Shown here piece by piece: positions 41,345 to 49,143 of a DNA stretch of 64,000 bases; position 1 is the stretch's first letter, and each line of letters opens with the position of its first letter. The notes beneath the pieces are model-generated. The model had not been told where the DNA came from. It worked only from the letters and a program-made list of their open reading frames with translations, and did not search any database. The DNA comes from Pedomonas sp051304405 (lineage in GTDB: Bacteria > Pseudomonadota > Alphaproteobacteria > Sphingomonadales > Sphingomonadaceae), in contig NZ_JBPPGG010000004.1 of the NCBI RefSeq assembly GCF_051304405.1, positions 186,001-250,000 on the forward strand, written 5' to 3'. Made by a program: the position numbers and the translations under genes.

Positions 41345-42361
41345 ATGGAGTTAGCCATGAATCGGGCGGTTGGCGGCGTTGAGTTTTGCGATGGTCCGGG
41401 CCTTGCCGACGTCCGCCTGGCTGCCGGGCGGCTGCGCGGGCGGGTCGTGCGCACCCCGCTCATCGAAAATCCGGCCCTCAACGCGGCGGTTGGCGGCCGC
41501 CTTTTTCTCAAGGCGGAGACGCTTCAGGAGACCGGGTCCTTCAAGCTGCGCGGGGCGTTCAACCGCTTGTTGCAGCTGGACGACTCGCAGCGGCGCGCGG
41601 GCGTTGCCGCCTTTTCCTCGGGCAACCATGCCCAGGGGGTGGCGCGGGCGGCGCAGGCGCTGGGCATTCCGGCCGTGATCGTGATGCCGGCGGATGCGCC
41701 CGCGCTGAAGGTGGCGCGCACGCAAGGCTATGGCGCGGAGGTGATCTTCTACGACCGCACCACGGAAAGCCGGGAGGAGATCGCCGCCCGACTCGCCGCG
41801 GAGCGGGGCGCGGTGGTGGTGCCCTCGTTCGATGATCCGCACATCATCGCCGGGCAGGGCACGGCCGGGCTGGAGGCGGCGGAGGATCTGGCGGCGCTGG
41901 GCGTCGCGCCCGATCTGTTCGTCTCCAACTGCGGCGGCGGCGGGCTGGCCTCGGGCTGCACCCTGGCGCTGCGGGACGCCTTCCCCGGCATCGAGGTGAT
42001 TCTGGTGGAGCCGGAGCACTACGACGACGCGGGCCGGTCGCTGGCGGCGGGCGAGCGCCTGTCCATCGCGGGCTATGCGCCCACCCTGTGCGACGCGCTG
42101 CAAACGCCGATGATCGGCGCGCTCACCTTCCCGATTCTGCGGGCGGCGGGGGCGCGGGGCGTTGCCGTCAGCGATGCGGAGGTGCAGCGGGCCGTCGCCT
42201 TTGCCTTCCGGGAGCTGAAGCTGGTGGTAGAGCCGGGCGGCGCGGCGGCGCTGGCGGCGGTGCTGGCGGGCAAGGTGCCGGTTGCGGGCCGCACGGCGGT
42301 GCTCACCCTCTCGGGCGGCAACGTGGACGCCGAGACCTTCGCCCGCTGCCTTGAGGCCTGA
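41345..42361 (+). CDS. threonine/serine dehydratase
   Basis: A 338-residue fold-type II PLP enzyme that deaminates L-threonine/serine. The PLP lysine is in GSFKLRGAFNRL, followed by FSSGNHAQGVARAAQ, the glycine loop SNCGGGGLASG and the C-terminal TLSGGNVD. It lacks the C-terminal ACT regulatory domain of biosynthetic IlvA, so it is the catabolic (TdcB-like) or serine racemase-like type. It is divergent from the ornithine decarboxylase gene with 159 bp between. Confidence 0.92.
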   Translation: MELAMNRAVGGVEFCDGPGLADVRLAAGRLRGRVVRTPLIENPALNAAVGGRLFLKAETLQETGSFKLRGAFNRLLQLDDSQRRAGVAAFSSGNHAQGVARAAQALGIPAVIVMPADAPALKVARTQGYGAEVIFYDRTTESREEIAARLAAERGAVVVPSFDDPHIIAGQGTAGLEAAEDLAALGVAPDLFVSNCGGGGLASGCTLALRDAFPGIEVILVEPEHYDDAGRSLAAGERLSIAGYAPTLCDALQTPMIGALTFPILRAAGARGVAVSDAEVQRAVAFAFRELKLVVEPGGAAALAAVLAGKVPVAGRTAVLTLSGGNVDAETFARCLEA

Positions 42362-42562
42362 TCGGGCGGCCGGTTGCGGAGCGGCGGCGAACCGTGGAGC
42401 AGCGGCCGGGGCGATGGATCTAACCCCTCGCATTAAAGGTTAAGCACTCACATGCGGGGAGAGTCCCCTGCGTTGCCCGGGCCGAAGGTTCTCGCGCCCG
42501 GGCGTGCTGGCGGCCGCGCTCCGGTCGTCTCAAGTGTTTTTCCCAGATCAGGAGTAAGACCG

Positions 42563-42865
42563 ATGAAGCCCATCCTCACCAGCATGCTTGTGTTCGGCCT
42601 CGCCCTTTCCTCTGCCGCCGCGCTGGCCCAGGCGCAGCAAGGACGCTCCGGCGACGAGATGAAGTTTCCCCTGACCAAGGCCGAGCACGCCAAGAAGGGG
42701 GCCGAGATGTTCGGCAAGTGGGACACGAACGGCGACGGCACCATCACCCGCGAGGAATTCACGGCGGCCCATGACGCCAAGTTCACAAAGATGGACACCA
42801 ACAACGACGGCACGGTGAGCGCCGAGGAGCATCGCGCGGCGATGCAGGAGAAGAAGTCGAAATAG
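42563..42865 (+). CDS. exported EF-hand protein
   Basis: A 100-residue protein with a signal peptide (about 1-24, ALAQA), then two EF-hand loops in the second half: DTNGDGTITREEF and DTNNDGTVSAEEH, each with the acidic positions 1, 3, 5, 12 expected for calcium. Presumably a periplasmic calcium-binding protein; target unknown. A perfect AGGAGT ribosome binding site lies nine bases upstream. Followed by a hairpin at 42966-42996 that also ends greB from the other side. Confidence 0.88.
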   Translation: MKPILTSMLVFGLALSSAAALAQAQQGRSGDEMKFPLTKAEHAKKGAEMFGKWDTNGDGTITREEFTAAHDAKFTKMDTNNDGTVSAEEHRAAMQEKKSK

Positions 42866-42965
42866 CGCCGCTGGCAGCGGCGCCGCCCCCTCCGGCGCTC
42901 GGGTGGCGGCACGGAATTGTAAGTCGTTTGCTTACATCAGCGTCTGCATGTTGCGTCGATGCGCA

Positions 42966-42996
42966 CCGCCCGCCAGCCGCCCGGCTTGGCGGGCGG
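42966..42996. terminator. GC-rich hairpin between convergent genes
   Basis: CCGCCCGCCA and TGGCGGGCGG pair perfectly around eleven bases, 20 bp past the greB stop and 100 bp past the EF-hand gene. No T tract follows on either strand; it may act as a bidirectional GC-only terminator. Confidence 0.5.
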
Positions 42997-43015
42997 TCAG
43001 GCGTCATCGCGCCAC

Positions 43016-43558
43016 TCACGCGTCGTAGCGGATTTCCAGTACTTCCAGCTCGACCGTGCCGCGCGGCGTCATCAGCGTGACCACGTCGCCGACGCGGGCC
43101 TTCATCAGCGCCCGCGCCACCGGCGAGACCCAGCTCACATGGCCCCGGGCCGTGTCCACCTCGTCCTGCCCCACGATCTTGATGGTGCGCTCCACGTCGG
43201 CGTCGTCCACGTAGGTGACGGTTGCGCCGAAGAACACCTGATCCTTGCGGGGCTGCTGGGCGGGGTCCACCACCACAGCCGATTCCAGCCGCTTGGCGAG
43301 GTAGCGCAGGCGGCGGTCGATCTCGCGCAGGCGCTTCTTGCCGTAGAGGTAGTCGCCATTCTCCGAGCGGTCGCCATTGCCCGCGGCCCAGGAGACCGTC
43401 TCCACCAGCTTGGGGCGCTCCACCTTCAGCAGGTGTTCACGCTCCTCCGTGAGGGCGCGCCAGCCTTCGGGTGTCATGTAGTTCTTGCCGCCGGGAGGAG
43501 GGGGCGGCAGCGCCTCCTCGTCCTCGTCGTCGCGTTCCTTGACGAATGCCTTGCTCAT
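43016..43558 (-). CDS. greB: transcript cleavage factor GreB
   Basis: Gre-family factor that rescues backtracked RNA polymerase. The 180-residue protein has an acidic, proline-rich lead, then the coiled coil (about 30-95) with ERPKLVETVSWAAGNGDRSENGDYLYGKKRLREIDRRLRYLAKRLE, whose tip carries the catalytic acidic pair, and the C-terminal FKBP-like domain with VSWVSPVARALMKARVGDVV and PRGTVELEVLEIRY. SENGDYLYGKK is GreB-like rather than GreA. Start at 43558; the frame is open upstream but overlaps the next gene. Confidence 0.95.
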   Translation of the reverse strand: MSKAFVKERDDEDEEALPPPPPGGKNYMTPEGWRALTEEREHLLKVERPKLVETVSWAAGNGDRSENGDYLYGKKRLREIDRRLRYLAKRLESAVVVDPAQQPRKDQVFFGATVTYVDDADVERTIKIVGQDEVDTARGHVSWVSPVARALMKARVGDVVTLMTPRGTVELEVLEIRYDA

Positions 43559-43618
43559 GCCTGTCTGGTTAAGCGTTTCCGCGCGGAATGGGAACAGGGT
43601 TCGGCGAAGGAGCCGCCC

Positions 43619-43646
43619 GGCCGGGCGGGGACTCAGCCGCCCGGCC
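43619..43646 (-). terminator. GC-rich hairpin after the lytic transglycosylase gene
   Basis: GGCCGGGCGG and CCGCCCGGCC pair perfectly around eight bases, 13 bp past the stop codon of the transglycosylase gene. An overlapping 16-bp perfect palindrome (43613-43628) offers an alternative fold. No T tract. Confidence 0.5.
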
Positions 43647-43659
43647 TTGTCTTCCGGCC

Positions 43660-45825
43660 TCAGCCGCCGATCCCTGCGGCGCTCTCCGTCCCGTCGGTCA
43701 GGCCGAGGTGGCGGGAGAGCAGGCCCATCTGCGGCGTGGCCCGCAGCTCGGCTTCCTGCTTGCCGCCAGCCGGGCCGGCCGCCAGCTGCGTGCCCGACCG
43801 CTGGTTCAGCGTGGCGTAGATGACCGCGTTCTCCAGCACCCGCTGCACATAGTTGCGGGTTTCGCTGAACGGGATCTGCTCGATCCAGTCGATCACGTCC
43901 ACGTTCGGCTGGCGCGGGTCGCCGAAGCGGGTCAGCCACTTGTTCACGTTGCCGGGGCCGGCGTTGTAGGCGGCCACCGCCAGCACGTGGCTGCCGTTGT
44001 AGAGGTTGATCATCCGCTGGAGGTAGGAGGCACCGAGGCGGATGTTGTAGGCGTTCTCGTGCAAACGGCTCTGGGCGTAGGGCAGGCCCAGCCGTCCCGC
44101 CACCTCCTTGGCCGTGCCCGGCATCAGCTGCATCAGCCCGCGCGCCCCGGCGGGGCTGACGGCGTTGGGGTTGAACAGGCTCTCCTGCCGGGCGACGGCG
44201 TGGATCATCACCCCCATTTCCGCCACCTCCACCGGCACCTCCACCTGCGGGAAGCTGGCGTAGTGCAGGGAGATGCCCTTGCCGCGCGCGTTCTTGGCCA
44301 GCGCTACCGCCACGTCGATGCGGCCCATGGCGCGCGCCTGGTCGAGAATGAGGCGAAGCTGGCCGGGGGTGGTGGCCTGATCGGCCGCGTGCCGCAGGAA
44401 GATGGCCTGGATGCCCGGCTGGCTCAGCTGGTTCAGCATCTGCGCCGCCAGCAGCGCCCGGTTGGCCTGCACGGCGGCCGAGTCCGCGGCGGTGAAGGCG
44501 GGCGGGGTCATGTCGAGCCGGACCGGCGGCTGGCCCAGCTTCTCCTGCGAGAGGATGCCGTAGAAATAGTCCGATTCCCGCGCGGCGGTTTCATACCACT
44601 GGCGCGCAAGCTCGGGCTTCTTCATGGCCTCGGCGGCCCGGCCGGACCAGTAGGCGGCGCGGCTCTGGGTGATGGGCGTCTTGCCGACGGCGCGCACGTT
44701 CTCGAAATGCCGCAGCGCCGTCTCCGGCTTGTCGAGCACCCGCAGCGCCAGCCAGCCGGCCCGCCACTCCACGTCCGTGTAGGCGATGCGGTCCGCCAGC
44801 GGGGCGTCGGCCAGTTTCTCGGCCGAATCGGTCATGCGGTGCTTGGCCAGCAGGTCGTAGGCCAGCTTGGTGTTGCCCTGCCCGCGCGCCCAGTCGGAGA
44901 GGGCCAGCAGCTCCTGCGCCCATTTGGTGCGGTTCTCCACCGAGCGGGGGCTGGCGTCCGCCGCCAGCAGGATCTCGGCGGCGTTGGCCGGCAGCTCCTG
45001 CTTCAGGCGCAGCCAGCGGGCGCGGTCATAGGCGAGGCCCGTTTCCAGCTTGAGCGCGTCCGGCACCGCCTGCACCAGGCTCGGCGAGCGCGGGTCGCGG
45101 GTTTGCAGGGCGATGCGCGCCGTCGCCCACGCCTGCCGGTCCGGGTCGAGCAGGGCGACCATGCGGCGGGCGGCGGTGATCTGCCCGTTCCACAGCTGGC
45201 GGTTGGTCCGCTCGATGTGGTCGTCGTGCTTCAGCGCCTCGCCGAACTGGCGCAGCAGGTCCAGCTCCTGGTCGCCGTTGAGGCCGCCGCTCAGCCACGC
45301 CTCGCGGGCAAGGGCGTTCGCCTTGTCCTTCTGGCCGATGGCCGCCAGCGCCTCGGCGTGGCGCAGCTTGCCGATGGCGGTGAGGGCGGGGAAGCGGCCG
45401 AAATAGTCGATCCGCTCCGGGAAGGGGGTGTCCGGCGTCATCGCCTGCTCGGCGCTGGTGCGGAAGCGGCTCTCCTGCGGCCAGCCGGGGTTGGCCTTGA
45501 GGAACCGGGCGAGGTCCTCATAGCTTGCGGTGTTCAGGTTCTGGCGCAGCTGGTTCCAGGTCACCAGCGATTCGGCCAGCGGGTGCACCAGGTTCTGCGG
45601 GGTTGGCGCCAGCGGCGCATTGCGGCCGGAGGCCGCCAGACGCGGCGCGTACCAGTTGATCTGCTCCGCGCTCAGCGTCGCGGGGGATGCGGCCGCTGCG
45701 GAGGTGGGGGTGACGGGCGCCGCCGCGGACGCGGACGACGCCAGGGTCGGCTGCGCCGGCAGCAGGGTGGCTGCCAGCGTCGCCAGCATCATGAAAGACT
45801 TGCCCTGATCGATCCGATTCAACAC
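43660..45825 (-). CDS. soluble lytic murein transglycosylase
   Basis: A 721-residue periplasmic enzyme cleaving peptidoglycan glycan strands with 1,6-anhydro formation. A signal peptide (about 1-29) is followed by a long helical superhelix (about 50-530) of TPR-like helix pairs, and the C-terminal SLT domain (about 540-670) with the catalytic glutamate in AVARQESLFNPNAVSPAGARGLMQLMPGTA, then NIRLGASYLQRMINLY and AVAAYNAGPGNVNKW. I prefer the GTG at 45825, which gives the signal peptide; the frame is open to 45927, where it would overlap dapA. Divergent from dapA. Confidence 0.93.
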   Translation of the reverse strand: MLNRIDQGKSFMMLATLAATLLPAQPTLASSASAAAPVTPTSAAAASPATLSAEQINWYAPRLAASGRNAPLAPTPQNLVHPLAESLVTWNQLRQNLNTASYEDLARFLKANPGWPQESRFRTSAEQAMTPDTPFPERIDYFGRFPALTAIGKLRHAEALAAIGQKDKANALAREAWLSGGLNGDQELDLLRQFGEALKHDDHIERTNRQLWNGQITAARRMVALLDPDRQAWATARIALQTRDPRSPSLVQAVPDALKLETGLAYDRARWLRLKQELPANAAEILLAADASPRSVENRTKWAQELLALSDWARGQGNTKLAYDLLAKHRMTDSAEKLADAPLADRIAYTDVEWRAGWLALRVLDKPETALRHFENVRAVGKTPITQSRAAYWSGRAAEAMKKPELARQWYETAARESDYFYGILSQEKLGQPPVRLDMTPPAFTAADSAAVQANRALLAAQMLNQLSQPGIQAIFLRHAADQATTPGQLRLILDQARAMGRIDVAVALAKNARGKGISLHYASFPQVEVPVEVAEMGVMIHAVARQESLFNPNAVSPAGARGLMQLMPGTAKEVAGRLGLPYAQSRLHENAYNIRLGASYLQRMINLYNGSHVLAVAAYNAGPGNVNKWLTRFGDPRQPNVDVIDWIEQIPFSETRNYVQRVLENAVIYATLNQRSGTQLAAGPAGGKQEAELRATPQMGLLSRHLGLTDGTESAAGIGG

Positions 45826-45926
45826 GCCGGGATTGCCTCTGTCGTTTGTTTGGTTCAAATGGGTGGCCGCACACGGGGGTGTCCGTTCAGGCACGTTACC
45901 CATCGCTGATAACGAGGATAGCATCA

Positions 45927-46802
45927 ATGATCCGAGGGTCCATTCCTGCCCTTGTCACGCCGTTCCGTGACGGCGCTGTGGACGAGCCGACTCTGCGCGC
46001 CCTGATTGAGTGGCAGATCACGGCCGGCAGCCATGGACTCGTGCCGGTGGGCACCACAGGTGAGTCGGCCACTCTGAGCCACGCCGAGCATCAGCGCGTG
46101 ACCGAAATCACCATCGAGGTGGCGGCCGGGCGGGTGCCGGTCATTGCGGGGTGCGGCTCCAACTCGACGCAGGAGGCGATCAGCCTCATCCGCCACGCGG
46201 AGAAGGCCGGCGCCGATGCGGCGCTGGTGGTCTGCCCCTACTACAACAAGCCGAACCAGGAAGGTCTGTACCGGCACTTCAAGGCGCTGGCCGAAGCCAG
46301 CGACCTGCCGATCATCATCTACAACATTCCCGGCCGCTCGGTGATCGACATGACGCCCGAGACCATGGGCCGCCTCGCCGAGATCAAGACCATCATCGGC
46401 GTGAAGGACGCCACCGGCAACATCGCCCGGGTGAGCCAGCAGCGCATCACCTGCGGCAAGGAGTTCATCCAGCTCTCCGGCAACGACGAGACCGCGCTGG
46501 CCTTCAACGCCTCCGGCGGCCGGGGCTGCATCTCGGTTGCGGCCAACGTGGCGCCCGAGCTGTGCGCCCGGTTCCAGGAGGCCACCCTCGCGGGCGACTA
46601 CGCAACGGCGCTGGAACTGAACGACAAGCTGTTCCCGCTGCACATGGCGCTGTTCTCCGACGCCTCCCCGGGGCCGACCAAGTACGCCCTGTGGAAGCTC
46701 GGGCGCATCGCCAGCCCCGAGGTGCGCCTGCCGATGACCGAGCCGTCGGAGGCCGCCCGCGCCAGGGTGGACGCGGCGCTGGCGCACGCCGGCCTGCTCT
46801 GA
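45927..46802 (+). CDS. dapA: 4-hydroxy-tetrahydrodipicolinate synthase
   Basis: First committed step of lysine/diaminopimelate synthesis: condenses pyruvate with aspartate semialdehyde. The 291-residue TIM-barrel protein shows GSIPALVTPFRDGAVD, the PVGTTGESATLSHAEH loop, PYYNKPNQEG, the proton-relay tyrosine in IIIYNIPGRS, the Schiff-base lysine in IIGVKDATGN and the SGNDETALAF loop. It is divergent from the lytic transglycosylase gene; smpB follows on the same strand after 156 bp. Confidence 0.98.
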   Translation: MIRGSIPALVTPFRDGAVDEPTLRALIEWQITAGSHGLVPVGTTGESATLSHAEHQRVTEITIEVAAGRVPVIAGCGSNSTQEAISLIRHAEKAGADAALVVCPYYNKPNQEGLYRHFKALAEASDLPIIIYNIPGRSVIDMTPETMGRLAEIKTIIGVKDATGNIARVSQQRITCGKEFIQLSGNDETALAFNASGGRGCISVAANVAPELCARFQEATLAGDYATALELNDKLFPLHMALFSDASPGPTKYALWKLGRIASPEVRLPMTEPSEAARARVDAALAHAGLL

Positions 46803-46958
46803 GCGGGCACGTCCCGGCCTCGCTGCTCCTGCCCTTGCCCTTGCCTTCCGGGCGCGGGATGCTCTACCCATGCCCGCCCGACCCCGGTCCGCGCGGAACC
46901 GCACGCCCCGCGCGCCGTCCGGGCATGACCGCAAGCCGATGAAGGACGAGATCGCTCT

Positions 46959-47444
46959 ATGGCCCGCCCGCACCTCTCCAAACCGCTGACCAAGCGGAAG
47001 GTGGTCGCCGAGAACCGGAAGGCGCGCTTCGAGTATTTCATCGAGGACACCTTCGAGGCCGGCATCGCCCTTCAGGGCACGGAGGTGAAGAGCCTGCGCT
47101 TCGGCGAGGGCAACATCACCGAGAGCTACGCGGAGGTGAAGGACGGCGAGGTGTGGCTCATCAACGCCAACATCCCCGAATACGCCTTCGGCAACCGGGA
47201 GAATCACCAGCCGCGCCGGCCGCGCAAGCTGCTGCTGCACGGGCGCGAGATCAACAAGCTGCACGGGGCGGTCAACCGTCAGGGCATGACGCTGGTGCCG
47301 CTCAGCATCTACTTCAACGACCGGGGCCGGGCGAAGGTGGAGCTGGCGCTGGCGAAGGGCAAGAAGCTGCACGACAAGCGCGAGACCGCCAAGGAGCGCG
47401 ACTGGCAGCGCGACAAGGCCCGCCTGCTCCGCGACCGGGGCTAG
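46959..47444 (+). CDS. smpB: SsrA-binding protein SmpB
   Basis: Essential partner of tmRNA in ribosome rescue. At 161 residues it matches the family: AENRKARFEYFIEDTFEAGIALQGTEVKSLR, the GNITESYAEVKDGEVWLINANIPEY block, RPRKLLLHGREINKL and the C-terminal basic helix KKLHDKRETAKERDWQRDKARLLRDR that enters the mRNA channel. The dapA-smpB order is common in alphaproteobacteria. ssrA itself is not in the window. Confidence 0.99.
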   Translation: MARPHLSKPLTKRKVVAENRKARFEYFIEDTFEAGIALQGTEVKSLRFGEGNITESYAEVKDGEVWLINANIPEYAFGNRENHQPRRPRKLLLHGREINKLHGAVNRQGMTLVPLSIYFNDRGRAKVELALAKGKKLHDKRETAKERDWQRDKARLLRDRG

Positions 47445-47972
47445 CGGGCGCGGCGACCGGCGAGTCGCGCCTTCCGCCCGGAGAGGGCGCGGCGCGGGGA
47501 TGCCCCCGGTCCGCAGCGCCACGTCGTACAGCGCCGGCGCGGCATCGTCGCCGAAGGCAGCGCCAAGGCCGGACGAGTCGCCCAGCGCGCCGCCGACGCG
47601 GCTGTCGCCTTCCGGGTAGGGCTCGCCCTCGTCCAGATACGGGGCGCTCAGATACCGGGCGCCAGATGCGGCATGGGAGCGGATGAGGCCCGCCGCCATG
47701 CCCGCAAGGGCTGCCACCACCAGCAGCAGCACGGCCAGCAGCACCAGCGTTGCCGGTGAGCCCGGGTCGGTCAGGCGCGGGGCGGGCGCGTGGCCCGGGG
47801 TCTTGCCCGGCCAGTCCTGCCTCCGCAGCACGGTTTCCCGGTATTCCGGTTCCCGGCGCAGTGTTTCCCGGTACTCCGGTTCCCGGCGCTCCGGCTCCCG
47901 GCGCTCCGGTCTCCCCTGAGCCTTCTCCCGGTCTGCCGTCTCCCGCTGCGGCTTATCCTTCAGTGTGAACAC
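47441..47972 (-). CDS. membrane-anchored hypothetical protein, 3' end unresolved
   Basis: The GTG at 47972 has an ideal ribosome binding site (GGGAGG eight bases upstream) and starts a plausible protein: a charged N-terminal segment with 10-residue repeats (REPEYRET), one membrane helix (about 76-98, TLVLLAVLLLVVAALAG), then an acidic tail (PYLDEGEPYPEGDS). The frame runs on without a stop through antisense smpB and dapA, giving an implausible 682-residue product. A shift of one frame in the last about 100 bp would end at the TAG at 47441-47443, tail to tail with smpB, with a basic end (SGRKARLAGRRAR). A frameshift, real or from sequencing, is therefore likely. Family unknown. Confidence 0.45.
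47834..47912. repeat. 30-bp and 15-bp tandem repeats in the hypothetical gene
   Basis: Two 30-bp units (starting TTTCCCGGTAYTCCGG) followed by 15-bp units CTCCGGYTCCCGGCG encode, on the minus strand, the charged REPEYRET/PERRE repeats of the hypothetical protein. Confidence 0.7.
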
Positions 47973-48024
47973 CCCGAAGGCCTCCCGTCCCGTTCTTCCT
48001 TTGTGTTCTTATAATGATTTTTGG

Positions 48025-48042
48025 TTAATATTTATATATTAA
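48025..48042. promoter_or_regulatory. AT-rich island with inverted repeat in a divergent promoter region
   Basis: TTAATAT-TTAT-ATATTAA is a perfect 7-bp inverted repeat in a 50-bp AT-rich island (about 48001-48050), in sharp contrast to the GC-rich surroundings. A TATAAT lies nearby at about 48010. It is between the divergent hypothetical gene and the molybdoenzyme gene and may hold both promoters. Confidence 0.45.
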
Positions 48043-48202
48043 AATTAGCCAGTCCGGTTACCGGTCGGGGCAGGGCACCGGGTGCGGGCCGCCGTGGCGG
48101 CAGGAAGGGGCGCGCGCCATCTGGTCTTTGCGCCCCGGCGGCCTTATCTCGCAAAGGGTGTGCGGCATTCGACGGCTTGCGCAGCCGAGGCAGGGAAAAC
48201 TC

Positions 48203-48859
48203 ATGTCCGACGACGGCCAGAAGAAGGAAAAGCTCATCCGCTCCAAGGAGCAGTGGGCGCGGGAAGGGCGGCTGCTCACCGGCAAGGCCGGGGACCGCGA
48301 GCGGGACCGGCTCCCGCCCGGGCAGCGGCTGGTGACGACCTGGCCCGTGCTCGATCTTGGCATCCAGCCCCACATCCCGACGGACAAGTGGACGCTCACC
48401 ATCGACGGTCTGGTGGAGAATCCGGTGGTGTGGCGCTGGGATGACTTCATGGCCCAGCCGCAGGTGGAGGACGTGTCGGACATTCACTGCGTCACCCAGT
48501 GGTCGCGCTACGACAACCGCTGGAATGGCGTCTCCACCCGGCACATCCTCGCGGTGGTGCGGCCCCTGCCGGAGGTGCGCCACGTCATCCTGCACAGCTA
48601 CGACGGCTACACCACCAACGTGACGCTGGAGCATTTCTCGGACGAGGATTGCCTTGTCGCCCACACCCACGACGGCCAGCTCATCTCCCGCGAGCATGGC
48701 GGCCCGGCGCGGCTGGTGATCCCGAAGTTCTATTTCTGGAAATCCGCCAAGTGGATCCGGCGCATCGAGTTCTCGGACGTGGACAAGCCCGGGTTCTGGG
48801 AGGTGCGCGGCTACCACAACGAGGGCGACCCCTGGAACGAGGATCGCTACTCCTCCTGA
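48203..48859 (+). CDS. sulfite oxidase-like molybdopterin oxidoreductase
   Basis: A 218-residue cytoplasmic protein of the sulfite oxidase/MsrP fold, reduced to the molybdopterin domain. The cofactor cysteine is in DIHCVTQWSRYDNRWNGVS; GGPARLVIPKFYFWKSAKWIRRIEF and the C-terminal GFWEVRGYHNEGDPWNEDRY are characteristic of the short YuiH-like group. No signal peptide or membrane helix and no heme partner gene beside it, so the substrate and electron acceptor are unknown. The ATG at 48203 follows CAGGGAAAACTC. Confidence 0.93.
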   Translation: MSDDGQKKEKLIRSKEQWAREGRLLTGKAGDRERDRLPPGQRLVTTWPVLDLGIQPHIPTDKWTLTIDGLVENPVVWRWDDFMAQPQVEDVSDIHCVTQWSRYDNRWNGVSTRHILAVVRPLPEVRHVILHSYDGYTTNVTLEHFSDEDCLVAHTHDGQLISREHGGPARLVIPKFYFWKSAKWIRRIEFSDVDKPGFWEVRGYHNEGDPWNEDRYSS

Positions 48860-49143
48860 TCCGGCCTGATCCCGTCTGATCCGGTTCGTGACGGGGGGCT
48901 TGCGACAGGGCGAAGGCTGGGCGCGGCGAGGCACGGGCCGCGCCGTGCTCCGACCTTGCTCGCAGCAAGGGGCGGGTCTACCGTTTCGCCCCTGTCGGCC
49001 GTGGTTCGCCCTCGTGACCATTGCGGGGCAAGGCGGCCGGTTTCTATTGTCGTTTGCAGGTCAATCGAGACACGTGGCGGCATCCAGAGCGCCGGAGAGC
49101 CGGCCGATGTGCGTTCGCCACAGCATCCTTCACGGGGGAATGA

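Noticed and set aside
45924..47440. Continuation of the 47972 minus-strand frame through smpB and dapA
   Set aside because: Both plus-strand genes are certain, and the continued product has shadow composition; only the part beyond smpB was kept as a possible gene.
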